Positions 1-8,534 are shown, counted from the stretch's first letter. The stretch: 47,494 nucleotides of DNA from Cyclobacteriaceae bacterium (GCA_020832375.1 JAFIEW010000018.1:1-47494); one strand, 5' to 3'. Notes: generated by a model not told the origin, from the letters alone. Numbers and translations are program-made.

Positions 1-1
1 A

Positions 2-463
2 ATAGATGAATTGAATTTTTTAAAGCAGTATTGTGAGATAGAAAATCTAAGAAGAGGTGATAAGCCTGTAATTATTGATTTCCCTACTGATAAGGAAATC
101 AAATCAATGAAAGAATATCAGATACAACCTATGATTGTTCAACCCTTAATTGAAAACATCTTCAAACACGCCTTTGATGAGAATAATCAAGAGCCAAAAT
201 TATCGCTTCAACTATTCTCTTTTAAAGAAAAAATAAAAATTACCTTATCTGATAATGGTATGGGAATGAATGGTCAAAAGAAAGATAAGTTACATGACTC
301 AAGAGGAATGGAAATTGTGATTTCAAGATTAAAACTTTCAGATTCCGGATTTGACCCTGAATTTAAAGTCAAGTCAGAAACAGGCAAGGGAACTCAGATC
401 ACCTTCTTTTTACCAAAAAAAAGGCTAGCATCTAAACAGTCTTCTAATGAAAAAGGCTCATAA
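2..463 (+). CDS. LytS-type sensor histidine kinase, C-terminal part (runs off left edge)
   Basis: This is the 3' part of a histidine kinase of the LytS/YehU class (His_kinase plus HATPase_c), which phosphorylates a LytTR-type response regulator. The reading frame is open to the left edge and the first visible residues (IDELNFLKQYCEIE) match the middle of the His_kinase domain, so the TTG at 11 is not a real start. The N box is visible (PLIENIFKHAF), followed by the ATP-lid glycine motif DNGMGM and the end of the ATPase fold (GTQITFFLP). The phospho-accepting histidine and the sensor part lie outside the window. The gene is truncated only by the window edge. Confidence 0.88.
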   Translation: MDELNFLKQYCEIENLRRGDKPVIIDFPTDKEIKSMKEYQIQPMIVQPLIENIFKHAFDENNQEPKLSLQLFSFKEKIKITLSDNGMGMNGQKKDKLHDSRGMEIVISRLKLSDSGFDPEFKVKSETGKGTQITFFLPKKRLASKQSSNEKGS

Positions 464-487
464 GTACAAAAATCAGATTTCCCTCAT

Positions 488-997
488 TCATTTTACCAGG
501 GTGGCTCGCTTGCCCAACTCTATAACACATAAATTATTTATTCCGTGAGCGCTTAAATCGAAGGTGAGCAGTGTTCGAATGGCGTGAAAACCTTGCCTCC
601 CAACAGCGCCAGGGTTGAGATGAAGGTGCTTAAGTTGTCTATTGTGTGAGACGTGAAGTATATGAGAGTGTCCGCAAATCACAATATTTGGCAAATATTC
701 CTTAATGAACTTCATTGATGAAGCCTTATACTTACCTGGCTTACCCAAAATATGAGTCATAAATATTCTACAGGACGACCTTTCAAAACTAACAGATTCT
801 GGAACTTGTGACCTCAATTCAACTGAATCAATATTTCCATATACAGCTACCGTCTTTTTCATATACCTATTTAATGCATCGAGAGCAAGGCCATCGCCTA
901 CATCACCTGCATGCCATATCTCGTCTGCCGAATCAGCATATTTCTCAAGTTGCTCATCCCAATAACCATGGGTATCAGAAAGTAGGCATATTTTCAT
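488..997 (-). CDS. Metallophosphoesterase, YfcE/MJ0936 family
   Basis: A 169-residue calcineurin-like phosphoesterase, probably a cytosolic phosphodiesterase that uses two metal ions. The metal-binding signatures appear in order: SDTHG near residue 8, AGDVGD near 30, GNID near 54, a THILGKP segment near 81, and GHSH near 112, followed by NPGAVGRQG. Length and order fit the YfcE/MJ0936 family, whose natural substrates are generally unknown. It is convergent with the upstream kinase (25 bp between stops) and has no obvious operon partner. Confidence 0.9.
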   Translation of the reverse strand: MKICLLSDTHGYWDEQLEKYADSADEIWHAGDVGDGLALDALNRYMKKTVAVYGNIDSVELRSQVPESVSFERSSCRIFMTHILGKPGKYKASSMKFIKEYLPNIVICGHSHILHVSHNRQLKHLHLNPGAVGRQGFHAIRTLLTFDLSAHGINNLCVIELGKRATLVK

Positions 998-1072
998 AAG
1001 TTAGTTTCAAAAAGGTAGCTTTTAGTATTCGAATTTAAACTTTATATGCTTATCCGCATAACTACATGAATT

Positions 1073-1318
1073 AGGGTCTGCTTAAAAACAGCTAAATTGT
1101 TGATAAATAAATCATAAAGTCTAAACTTTATTTATCTGCGTGCATAGTTTTTAAGCAAAAATAATGAAAATGCTTGTACCAAAATGTCTTAAATCGACAT
1201 TTTGTAGCTTAGCCCCAAGCACAACATCCTCTTTGTTGGCTTCAGCTCGAGGTATATCGATACATCTTCGCTTTGCCGCCTCGAATCTGCAGTACTTGGG
1301 ACTTTTTATGCAAGCCCT
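1073..1318. mobile_element. MITE-like element, copy 1
   Basis: A 246-bp non-coding element bounded by imperfect terminal inverted repeats: AGGGTCTGCTTAAAAA at the left and the reverse complement of about AGGGCTTGCATAAAAA at the right. A second copy lies at 28405-28710, and the two match closely over their first ~155 bp and last ~40 bp. Inside are two further hairpins: GCTTAAAAAC paired with GTTTTTAAGC, and CAAAATGTC paired with GACATTTTG. There is no coding capacity, so it would need a transposase in trans. The flanks (AATT left, AAAT right) are only a poor target duplication. Confidence 0.75.
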
Positions 1319-1529
1319 AAATTAAATATACGCCTTTAAAAGACACAACTTGTTACTTTGTTACGCTCTTTTAGGGCGAAGTTATGCTTCTATTTCTTAC
1401 AGTGCTTCACCCTGTGCTTAGGTATATAGCACCTTCAGCGCTTTTAAAGCATAGTACTTCCTTTGAAATTTAAGGTGCAAACAAGCGTCTCAGCATAAAA
1501 CTTTAAAATGCATGGTTAAAAGCAAAAAA
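1319..1529. other. Intergenic stretch without a gene
   Basis: No plausible ORF. It holds a short block (about 1373-1462) with words such as CACCCTGTGCTTAGG and TTCAGCGCTTTT. A similar order of words recurs near 30960-31022 (CTCTGTGCTATAC, ATTCAGCGCTTT), which suggests a second, very degraded dispersed repeat family. Confidence 0.35.
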
Positions 1530-1558
1530 AAAGGTAAAAGAAAATTTCTTCTACCTTT
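1530..1558 (-). terminator. Hairpin with T-tract on the minus strand
   Basis: The arms AAAGGTAAAAGAAA and TTTCTTCTACCTTT pair with one mismatch. On the minus strand the hairpin is followed by a run of eight or more T. It lies 52 bp beyond the stop of the small gene ending at 1611 and is probably a back-up terminator. Confidence 0.6.
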
Positions 1559-1594
1559 AAAACCATGAAAACACTGTAAAAAGAAAAATTTTAG

Positions 1595-1609
1595 CTTCTC
1601 CCAGAGAAG
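1595..1609 (-). terminator. Small terminator hairpin directly after the 48-aa gene
   Basis: CTTCTC-CCA-GAGAAG begins one base after the stop codon at 1611 and is followed on the minus strand by CTAAAATTTTTC. The stem is only 6 bp, so this is a modest call, but the position fits transcription termination. Confidence 0.5.
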
Positions 1610-1610
1610 T

Positions 1611-1757
1611 TTACTTTTTTGCTTCAAATTCTTTTTTAATGGCTTCTACATCCACTGACTTAATTTCAGGAACAAAGATCAATCTTTTAATTGCATCTTT
1701 CTTAGCAATAGCTCTTTGTCTATTTTTTAGATTTTTTCGTTTTAAGGTCTTTCCCAT
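1611..1757 (-). CDS. Small basic protein (48 aa), unknown function
   Basis: A 48-residue ORF with an ATG start. The N-terminal half is very basic (MGKTLKRKNLKNRQRAIAKK) and the C-terminal half is a mixed-charge helix ending EAIKKEFEAKK. I do not recognise the family. Its composition resembles small ribosome- or nucleic-acid-associated proteins, but that is only an inference. Support for it being a gene: a hairpin directly after the stop, a second terminator beyond, and codon use like the neighbours. It faces away from the MITE to its left and is separated from the TerB-like gene by a terminator, so it is probably monocistronic. Confidence 0.6.
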   Translation of the reverse strand: MGKTLKRKNLKNRQRAIAKKDAIKRLIFVPEIKSVDVEAIKKEFEAKK

Positions 1758-1882
1758 CGCTTCTGATATATTATATTTTTAATGTTTCTTCATTTGAATC
1801 TGCAAATTTAGGAAGATAATCCTTTACATAAAAACAAAGGATAGAAATTTTGAAGGATTTTTGGCAGTAAATATCAAAAAAT

Positions 1883-1905
1883 GCTACTGACTAACCGTCG
1901 GTAGC
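1883..1905 (-). terminator. Rho-independent terminator of the TerB-like gene
   Basis: GCTACTGAC pairs with GTCGGTAGC with one mismatch, and six T follow on the minus strand. It lies 43 bp beyond the stop of the gene at 1948-2361. The other side also has ATTTTTC, so it may work in both directions. Confidence 0.75.
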
Positions 1906-1947
1906 TATTTTTCTAGAATGGAACATCAAAATCCAAACGATCTAAAA

Positions 1948-2361
1948 TTATCCATTTCTAATCATTCCCATGAACTCATCTTCAATATCGATCTTCGCAG
2001 CGATACGAATCATAGCAGTAGCTTCCATTTCAGTAATGTATCCTTTGGCGTCATTAGCCCGCCACACTGTCTTTAAAAAATCCAGCTTCTTTTCATTCGG
2101 CATCGGCGAAATTACTTTCTGAAAGAAATCACAGGCTCTTTCATAAAAATCATCTAGATCAGTATTGATAAAATAAAAAGCCCAGTCAAGTTCAGCTCTC
2201 GCATTCAAGCTCTCGGCTGTATCATACAAAAGCTCTTTTTCCGCCTTGTCAAGCCCATGATAGCTTAATACAACAGCCTTTAGCAATAAAAAGGCTTTTA
2301 TTTCTAACTGATTATCTAGTTGAGGAAGGTAAGCGGGATTCATAACTTTCATAAGGCTCAT
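1948..2361 (-). CDS. Conserved alpha-helical protein, possibly TerB-like
   Basis: A 137-residue, probably all-helical cytosolic protein without signal peptide or membrane segment. The pattern near the C-terminus (GYITEMEATAMIRIAAKIDI) resembles the last helices of TerB/DjlA-type domains (acidic residue, then an ExxxIxxIA helix), but the metal-binding acidic clusters of true TerB are not clear, so the assignment is tentative. There are three closely spaced possible ATG codons at the start (MSLMKVM); the first was kept. Monocistronic, with its own terminator. Confidence 0.72.
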   Translation of the reverse strand: MSLMKVMNPAYLPQLDNQLEIKAFLLLKAVVLSYHGLDKAEKELLYDTAESLNARAELDWAFYFINTDLDDFYERACDFFQKVISPMPNEKKLDFLKTVWRANDAKGYITEMEATAMIRIAAKIDIEDEFMGMIRNG

Positions 2362-2626
2362 GAATTTTTACACTCCAAAGATGCACATTTTAGTTATAAG
2401 ACACCAAGGAAATCCAGTAAAAATATTCATTTTTTGATATAAAATTGCATAGAAGTATCTATTAGTTGAACGCCAATGTATATACGAAAACAATATTTAA
2501 CAATGTTTAAACATCAAATAAACCTTATACATAAGCATCCTCCCGTCTACAAAATTACACCAAACATAAATGATCACTCAGAGTATTTCTGATTGTAACT
2601 TTTTTTAACAAAACCTACGTACAGTT

Positions 2627-4123
2627 ATGAAAACAAAAAACAACTCCCTAAATTTTCTACAAAGATTTAGTATGCTTTTAGCTTTCGCTTTCGCAGTTAG
2701 CTTCACGGCATGCTCCGATGATGATGATGTACCACCAGTAGACAACGGTGGTGACGAGGCTACTCAGTCAATTGTGGAAATAGCTTCTGAAACTGAAGAT
2801 TTAAGTATCTTAGTTGCAGCATTAGGACAAGCTAATCTTGTTGATGCTGTCAGCGGAGATGGACCTTTTACGGTATTTGCGCCAACCAATTCAGCATTTG
2901 AAGCACTTTTAGCATCAAGTGATGATTGGAATGCGCTGGGTGATATTCCTGATGAAGTACTATCTGCAGTTCTTCAGTATCACGTAGTTGGTGCTCTTGC
3001 TTTATCAACAGATCTTTCTGATGGTCAGGAAGTAAGCACATTACAAGGTGAGACTATCACTGTATCCGTCAGTGGCGGAAATGTAACACTTAATGGATCC
3101 TCATCTGTTGTGACTGCAGACGTTAGAGCAACTAATGGTGTTGTACATATTATTGATGAGGTATTATTACCCCCTAGCCTTTCTCCTTCGACTACTGTAA
3201 TAGATGCAGCTGGTGAGAGAGAGGATTTATCAATTTTACGTGCGGCGTTAGAAGCATTAAGTCTAGATGTACTATTATCTAACCCCGAGAATAGTTATAC
3301 AGCACTTTTCGCTCCTAACAATGCGGCTTTTGAAGCTTTGTTTGAGGTAGTAGGTGTTAGTGGATTAGACGAACTAGTGTCGACACTTGGAGAGGATGCT
3401 GTTGCTGCAGTTCTTACTTATCATGCTGTAGCTGGAGCGCCAACGCTATCGAGCGAATTCGATGCTAATCCTTTCACATTGGAAAGCCAAAAGCCTGCTG
3501 GTATTAATACGTTATGGGTAAACCCTGCTATCGATGGTATAACGGTCAATGGAATAGACGTAATCGAAGCTGATATTGATGGTGGGAATGGAATTATTCA
3601 CATTGTAGAATCAGTATTATTACCTCCAGATGTAACTCCACTAACGATTGCAGATTTAGCTGGTGCTAATGGACTTACTTCACTAGTTGCTGCTTTAGAT
3701 GCTGCTGGTATAGCTGGAATGTTTGCTGATGCTAATGCAGGGCCATGGACCGTTTTTGCACCAACCAATGAGGCTTTTGAAAAATTAGTTGAATTTCTTG
3801 ATGAAAGATATACCGAAGATATTACGCTTGAGGGTGTATTAGGATTGGGCGAAGGTCTTGTACCAGTTCTTCAGTATCACCTAGTAGGTGATAATGCACT
3901 AGTTTATTCTGCGGGCGTATCAGATGGTGATGTTGATACCGCTCTTGATGATGCTGCATTCACAGTTAGCGGGTTCACTTTAATTGATGACGAAGAAAGA
4001 GAAGCCAATATCTTAAGAACTGATCTAGTCGCTAACAATGGAGTAGTTCATGTAATTGATGAGGTTATTTTACCTACAGCTGCGGTTACAACTCTCGATG
4101 GATTGTTTACAGTAGCTGATTAA
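2627..4123 (+). CDS. Lipoprotein with three fasciclin (FAS1) domains
   Basis: A 498-residue surface or periplasmic lipoprotein. Residues 1-29 form a signal peptide ending in a lipobox (SFTAC, Cys about 29), followed by an acidic SDDDD linker, which in Bacteroidota can act as a lipoprotein export signal. Three FAS1 domains follow at about 45-182, 188-335 and 342-488. Each has the FTVFAPTNSAFEAL-like H1 motif, the LQYHVVG-like middle and the NGVVHIIDEVLLP-like H2 motif. FAS1 domains mediate adhesion between proteins or to polysaccharide. The second repeat is the most divergent (LFAPNNAAFEAL, LTYHAVAG). A strong terminator follows. Confidence 0.93.
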   Translation: MKTKNNSLNFLQRFSMLLAFAFAVSFTACSDDDDVPPVDNGGDEATQSIVEIASETEDLSILVAALGQANLVDAVSGDGPFTVFAPTNSAFEALLASSDDWNALGDIPDEVLSAVLQYHVVGALALSTDLSDGQEVSTLQGETITVSVSGGNVTLNGSSSVVTADVRATNGVVHIIDEVLLPPSLSPSTTVIDAAGEREDLSILRAALEALSLDVLLSNPENSYTALFAPNNAAFEALFEVVGVSGLDELVSTLGEDAVAAVLTYHAVAGAPTLSSEFDANPFTLESQKPAGINTLWVNPAIDGITVNGIDVIEADIDGGNGIIHIVESVLLPPDVTPLTIADLAGANGLTSLVAALDAAGIAGMFADANAGPWTVFAPTNEAFEKLVEFLDERYTEDITLEGVLGLGEGLVPVLQYHLVGDNALVYSAGVSDGDVDTALDDAAFTVSGFTLIDDEEREANILRTDLVANNGVVHVIDEVILPTAAVTTLDGLFTVAD

Positions 4124-4150
4124 ATTATTTATTAATATTAAAGAGCGAAG

Positions 4151-4180
4151 GGCATCCAAAATTTTGGATGCCTTTTTTTT
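4151..4180 (+). terminator. Rho-independent terminator of the FAS1 gene
   Basis: A perfect palindromic stem (GGCATCCAAAA paired with TTTTGGATGCC) followed by eight T. It ends just at the stop codon of the convergent universal stress gene. Confidence 0.9.
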
Positions 4181-4988
4181 ATAGTTTCGGTTGTAAGCCA
4201 TGACTGGAAAATACCAGTACAGGAACTTTTGCAGCTTGCACCAAGCGCATTGTCATTCCTCGATCAAGCCATTTGGATATACTATTTCTTGATCTCTTGG
4301 TCAGACACAACATGTCTACACCCTCATTAATCACCTTAGAAAGTAGCAATTCATACGGTTGATGTCCCTCCATTCTATCAAAACTCAAATCCACATAATT
4401 GACCTCCTGCCGTGCTCGATCTTCATACCATTTCATAAATGAAGCCTCTTCTTCAGTGTCCTTGTCAGAAACATGTATCACCTCTACTTGGGCTTTGTTT
4501 TTTTCTGCAAAAATGATCAGCGCCTTTAAACTTTTAAAGTCAGAATAATCAAAATTAGTAGCGTACAGTATTTTATTAATCGGCTTATAATTCCATGAGG
4601 CTGGGATAACCATAATGGGAGACTTGATGTGCTCTAGCACAGCGGTAGTATTACTACCAAAAAGCCTTTTTTTAATCCCCCCTACCCCATGAGTACCGAT
4701 AACCACCCAATCAAATTTTTTATCTTTTTCTAGTGAGGCTATCGCTTGATCGGTAGGCAAAGAAGATAAATGAGTGCTCACTCTATTAGGTAGCTCAGTC
4801 GATAGCCTATCTGAAAGCTCTGATAGCTTAGCCTTTGCTTCATCAATATTTTTATGACCAATCATTGACTTTGGGCTTGCATGAAGCAGTAAAATATTTG
4901 AATTATCCTTTTTGGCTAGCTGTAAAGCATATACTTCTGCTGCTTGCGCGGCTATAGAAAAATCAGTTGGCAATAAAATGGTCTTCAT
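4179..4988 (-). CDS. Universal stress protein, tandem UspA domains
   Basis: A 269-residue cytosolic protein with two Usp folds. The first (about 1-135) starts MKTILLPTDFS and carries the ATP-binding signature GTHGVGGIKKRLFGSNT followed by SPIMVIP. The second (about 145-262) begins INKILYATNFDYSDFKSL but has only a weak nucleotide loop (CLTKRSRNSISKWLDRGMT), so probably one site binds ATP. The role is general stress or quiescence. It converges on the FAS1 gene, its stop lying in the FAS1 terminator, and has a TAnnTTTG box 33 bp upstream. Confidence 0.92.
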   Translation of the reverse strand: MKTILLPTDFSIAAQAAEVYALQLAKKDNSNILLLHASPKSMIGHKNIDEAKAKLSELSDRLSTELPNRVSTHLSSLPTDQAIASLEKDKKFDWVVIGTHGVGGIKKRLFGSNTTAVLEHIKSPIMVIPASWNYKPINKILYATNFDYSDFKSLKALIIFAEKNKAQVEVIHVSDKDTEEEASFMKWYEDRARQEVNYVDLSFDRMEGHQPYELLLSKVINEGVDMLCLTKRSRNSISKWLDRGMTMRLVQAAKVPVLVFSSHGLQPKL

Positions 4989-5020
4989 GAGTCAAATTTT
5001 TGATAGCTCTTTGTAGATAT

Positions 5021-5028
5021 CAAATCTA
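5021..5028 (-). promoter_or_regulatory. Bacteroidota-type -7 box upstream of the universal stress gene
   Basis: TAGATTTG on the minus strand matches TAnnTTTG, the -7 element of Bacteroidota promoters. It ends 33 bp upstream of the start codon. No convincing TTTG -33 box was found at the right spacing. Confidence 0.4.
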
Positions 5029-5437
5029 AAGGAATGTTACTATAAATGAAAGAGGCAGCCATATATAATGAGGCACTAGAGTATTCTCATCCCAAACTTC
5101 AAATACCCAAAAGCCAGTACAACACAAAAGAGTACAATTGAGCGATATCAATTGATTAAGTGGAGCCTTGCTTCTACAAGCCATCACTATTTGATCTATT
5201 TATGTTGAATGAGGGGGTAAAAAAATACATAACAAAAGAAGTCTTACATGCAACTGAAAGCTTTTGCAACTTTGACTATCATCAAAAGTCATATCTAGAC
5301 TATTGCCAATTGAAGGCGTACATCTATTTTAAAATTTTATAAAGGCATTAGTCAAAAACCTGAGGATATTTTTTTCAAAAACAAGAAATATAGGTACATT
5401 AATTGCAGCGTAATTAAAGAATCAAAATTTAAATGAC
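5029..5437. other. Intergenic region between divergent genes
   Basis: About 400 bp between the divergent universal stress and STAS-like genes. An ORF at 5160-5342 has no recognisable features and is judged spurious. The region must hold the promoter of the STAS-like gene, but no clear box was found. Confidence 0.4.
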
Positions 5438-5818
5438 ATGGCTAAATTATCTACCCTTCGACATCAAGGTACCGACCTTTATTACACTGATTTATCTGAC
5501 AGTCACCCAGAAGAGGTTATTGAATTGTGTAAAAAAAGTCAACAAAAAATGAAAGCCTACGAATTTGGATCAGTTTTATCATTGATCAATGTATCCAACA
5601 TTCGGTTTGATAAAGATGTGATACAGGTAATCAAGGAGACAACAAAAGCAAATAAACCGTATATCAAGGCATCCGCTGTAGTTGGTCTTTCGGGTTTTAC
5701 AAAAGTACTTATCAAAGTTGTTATGTCATTTTCTGGCAGAGACTTGAGAGTATTTGATGATCTTGAAAGTGCTAAAAATTGGTTATCGTCAAAAGCCAGC
5801 AATGAAGCGGCCGCCTGA
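5438..5818 (+). CDS. STAS/SpoIIAA-like small protein
   Basis: A 126-residue cytosolic protein whose pattern fits the STAS/SEC14-like family common in Bacteroidota: an N-terminal strand around LYYTDLSD, a middle SVLSLINVSN strand with a helix, then KANKPYIKASAVVGLSG and a helix ending FSGRDLRVFDDLESAKNWL. Such domains usually mediate regulatory protein contacts. No phosphorylatable DSxG motif typical of anti-anti-sigma factors is seen, so it is not a classical SpoIIAA. It lies 190 bp upstream of the next gene, so an operon is possible but not shown. Confidence 0.7.
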   Translation: MAKLSTLRHQGTDLYYTDLSDSHPEEVIELCKKSQQKMKAYEFGSVLSLINVSNIRFDKDVIQVIKETTKANKPYIKASAVVGLSGFTKVLIKVVMSFSGRDLRVFDDLESAKNWLSSKASNEAAA

Positions 5819-6009
5819 TAATAAGAAAAATCGTAATCAAATAAAGATGGACTGCTCTATGATGAGTCAATATAATGAATTTCGAAAAAAAGACAGTTTT
5901 TTCAAGTAAGCTTGAATTTTTGATCGATGAATATTAAAAAAATGCAAAAAAACATTACATTTACTATTTGTTGCCTTATAATCAAAGAATAAAAGTAATC
6001 CGATAATTT

Positions 6010-7467
6010 ATGGCCAAGCTTAAAAATATCATTAGACAATTATCCACGAAAGATTACGAGGGAATCTACCAATCTCTAATTGAAAGTAGTGCTGATAAAT
6101 CAGCATATTTGCTACAGTCAATGAGAGAAAAACAAGTATCGGACACCAAAATCATGCAAGAGTTAGGTGTAAATACAAATGCTTATTACACACTTAGGTC
6201 ACGACTAAATCAAAAAATTGAAGAGTATTTGCTCGAGCAAATGGAAAGTCCTCGAACGGACATTCTGAAAAAGGTGGCGAACATAAACGAAATTATGTTC
6301 ACCAAAAAGAAGACCATAGCTATCGCTACTTTAAAAAAACTCGAAAAAGAACTAATCGATTATGACTTGTCTAATGAGCTGACCATTGTATACAAATCCT
6401 TAAAAAAACTACACGTCAATACCCCAGAGCAATTTGAATATAGTCAGCTTTACAATAAGCACGTAGCTTTTACATTAGCAGTTGATAAGGCGGAGGATTT
6501 ACTTTCAGAATATTTCATGAAATATGGCAACTATTTTCTTTCTGCCAATGAGCACGATCAGCTTGGACTTTCACTGCTTTGTGATGAAATGGCCAATGTA
6601 GCTAAACTCTATGACTCCCATCGTTTATTTGTCTATCAAAGCTGTATGAGCGTATTTCACAGGCTTTTTGTACTTGAAGATGACTCACAAATTTCTGCCG
6701 CTGATACCTCTGAACCCATAGAGGATATACTAAAAAAAGTAGAGGATATTTTTGAAAACTACCCCAACGACAGCATCTATTATCACTTAAAGCTAGTATT
6801 TGACTTTTTAAAGCTAGAATATTATACGCATTATAAAGTATTTAGAAAAGCTGAAGGCTATTTTGAAGAGGTAAATGAGGAAGCATCAAGACTACTTGCA
6901 AATTATAGTCAGTTTACATTCCCGGCACAGTTTCTATTAACAAAGATAAAAAGGCATAATCGCTTAGAGAATGAGGATACCCTCTATGAGGAAAATGAAG
7001 GCCTTTTTCTTGATTTTGAAAAAGACACCAATGATCTTCCTAAACACATCACCTATGTAATTTATCGATCGTTATCTTGCTATTATGCAGAGAAATATGA
7101 TGAAGGCGCTCGTTGGATCAATCACTTACTAAATCATGTGAGCATTAAAAAATATAATACCGCTCACATGGAGGTAAAAACTATACTGGCCTTACAATAT
7201 GCGCTCATGAGAGAGTTGGATCTATTCGGACAATTAATCAGTAGCGTACAACGTCAAATTCGATTAGCGGGCAAAGAGAACTGTGAGCACATAGTAATTT
7301 TCGTGAAAATATTAAAAACAGCCGTTTCGGAGGCCAAAAAAGAAAAACAGGATAAAATCCTGACATTGATAGAAAAATACAGGAGAACGAACGTACCTAG
7401 CACGTCCTTTTTAAATTATGTTAAAATGGATGAAATATTCATTGAACATTTGGTAGACAAAAACTAA
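6010..7467 (+). CDS. Large helical protein with HTH-like N-terminus, unknown function
   Basis: A 485-residue protein that I cannot place in a named family. Residues about 42-66 (VSDTKIMQELGVNTNAYYTL) look like a helix-turn-helix: a short helix, a GV turn, then a recognition-like helix. The rest is a long array of amphipathic helices with regularly spaced aromatics, resembling TPR-like or RpoE-regulatory scaffolds. There is no signal peptide or membrane segment, so it is probably cytosolic. It could be a DNA-binding regulator with a helical sensor domain; this is inference. A bidirectional terminator follows. Confidence 0.7.
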   Translation: MAKLKNIIRQLSTKDYEGIYQSLIESSADKSAYLLQSMREKQVSDTKIMQELGVNTNAYYTLRSRLNQKIEEYLLEQMESPRTDILKKVANINEIMFTKKKTIAIATLKKLEKELIDYDLSNELTIVYKSLKKLHVNTPEQFEYSQLYNKHVAFTLAVDKAEDLLSEYFMKYGNYFLSANEHDQLGLSLLCDEMANVAKLYDSHRLFVYQSCMSVFHRLFVLEDDSQISAADTSEPIEDILKKVEDIFENYPNDSIYYHLKLVFDFLKLEYYTHYKVFRKAEGYFEEVNEEASRLLANYSQFTFPAQFLLTKIKRHNRLENEDTLYEENEGLFLDFEKDTNDLPKHITYVIYRSLSCYYAEKYDEGARWINHLLNHVSIKKYNTAHMEVKTILALQYALMRELDLFGQLISSVQRQIRLAGKENCEHIVIFVKILKTAVSEAKKEKQDKILTLIEKYRRTNVPSTSFLNYVKMDEIFIEHLVDKN

Positions 7468-7510
7468 CCAATTTTAAATTAACCGCTTTTTCGATACACT
7501 TAATAAAAAT

Positions 7511-7533
7511 AAAAAGCCCAATTAGGGCTTTTT
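7511..7533. terminator. Bidirectional rho-independent terminator
   Basis: AAAAAGCCC-AATTA-GGGCTTTTT sits between two convergent genes, 43 bp after the stop at 7467 and 3 bp from the stop at 7536. It has T-tracts on both strands. Confidence 0.85.
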
Positions 7534-7535
7534 AT

Positions 7536-8513
7536 TTACTTTTTGAGACCAATTTCTCTTAGCCTTTGATCTAAAAATTCTCCAGCAGTGATATCTTCAT
7601 ATTTTTTAGGATTATTTTCATCAATGCAATTATCCAGACAACTTAAATCCATATTTGACCTAGGATGCATAAAGAAGGGTATAGAATACCTGCTTGTGTT
7701 CATCTTATCCTTTGGTGGATTTACTACTCGATGTATTGTTGATTTCAATTTATTGTTCGTCAATCGACTCAGCATATCGCCCACATTCACTACTACCTGA
7801 TCGGGTAAGGCAGTAATTGGAATCCATTCTCCATCATTTCTCAAAACTTGAAGGCCGTCAGCACTTGCTCCCATCAATAGTGTAATAAGATTGATATCAC
7901 CATGTTCAGCAGCTCTTACAGCATCAGCTGGAACTTCATCAGGGTTCTCAATAGGGAAGTAATGGATTGGCCTCAAAATACTGTTGCCATGCTTTACTTT
8001 AGCGTCGAAGTAATTTTCATCTAAGCCTAAATGCAATGCAATAGCTCTTAACATTTGTACACCCGCAGCTTCTAAGGTTTTGTAAGCGTGAAGTGTGTTT
8101 TCTTCGAATCCATCTATCTCTTCAGGAAAGATATTATTTGGATACTCACTTTTAATTGGATCAGGATCATCTTCAGGAATATCTTGTCCAACATGATAAA
8201 ACTCCTTTAAATCTCCAGTATTTCTACCTTTTGCATGTTCTTTACCTTTTCCGATATAGCCTCTTTGTCCTGCTAAAGCCTCATTTTCATATTTTTGCTT
8301 TACAGCATCTGGTAGTTGGAAAAACTTTTGGATACTTGTGTAAAGAGCGGCCGTCTTATCATCGGTAAGACCATGATTTTTGATAGCTACAAAACCAATG
8401 TTTTGATAAGCTTTACCCAAGTCTTCAACAAACTTTGCTTTTGCCTCTGGACTACCAGAAGTGAAGTCTGCCAGATCTAAGGATGGCACCTCATCGTATA
8501 AAATAGTATTCAT
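7536..8513 (-). CDS. 2-oxoglutarate/Fe(II)-dependent oxygenase, isopenicillin-N-synthase-like
   Basis: A 325-residue cytosolic oxygenase with the plant/bacterial DIOX_N plus 2OG-FeII_Oxy layout. The N-terminal domain contains VPSLDLADF and a GFVAIKNHGL segment. The iron ligands are visible as HGD (in AAEHGDINLITLL, about residue 212) and the distal His in LKSTIHRVV (about 268), followed by RYS, which binds the 2-oxoglutarate carboxylate. The substrate cannot be read from the sequence. It converges on the preceding gene and has a good TAnnTTTG box 22 bp upstream. Confidence 0.92.
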   Translation of the reverse strand: MNTILYDEVPSLDLADFTSGSPEAKAKFVEDLGKAYQNIGFVAIKNHGLTDDKTAALYTSIQKFFQLPDAVKQKYENEALAGQRGYIGKGKEHAKGRNTGDLKEFYHVGQDIPEDDPDPIKSEYPNNIFPEEIDGFEENTLHAYKTLEAAGVQMLRAIALHLGLDENYFDAKVKHGNSILRPIHYFPIENPDEVPADAVRAAEHGDINLITLLMGASADGLQVLRNDGEWIPITALPDQVVVNVGDMLSRLTNNKLKSTIHRVVNPPKDKMNTSRYSIPFFMHPRSNMDLSCLDNCIDENNPKKYEDITAGEFLDQRLREIGLKK

Positions 8514-8534
8514 TTCTTTAAATATCTTTTAATG

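Noticed and set aside
11-463. TTG at 11 as a true start of the kinase
   Set aside because: The frame is open to the window edge and the residues before it fit the kinase domain, so the gene begins outside.
5160-5342. 60-codon ORF on + strand
   Set aside because: Composition like random AT-rich sequence, no terminator or motif.
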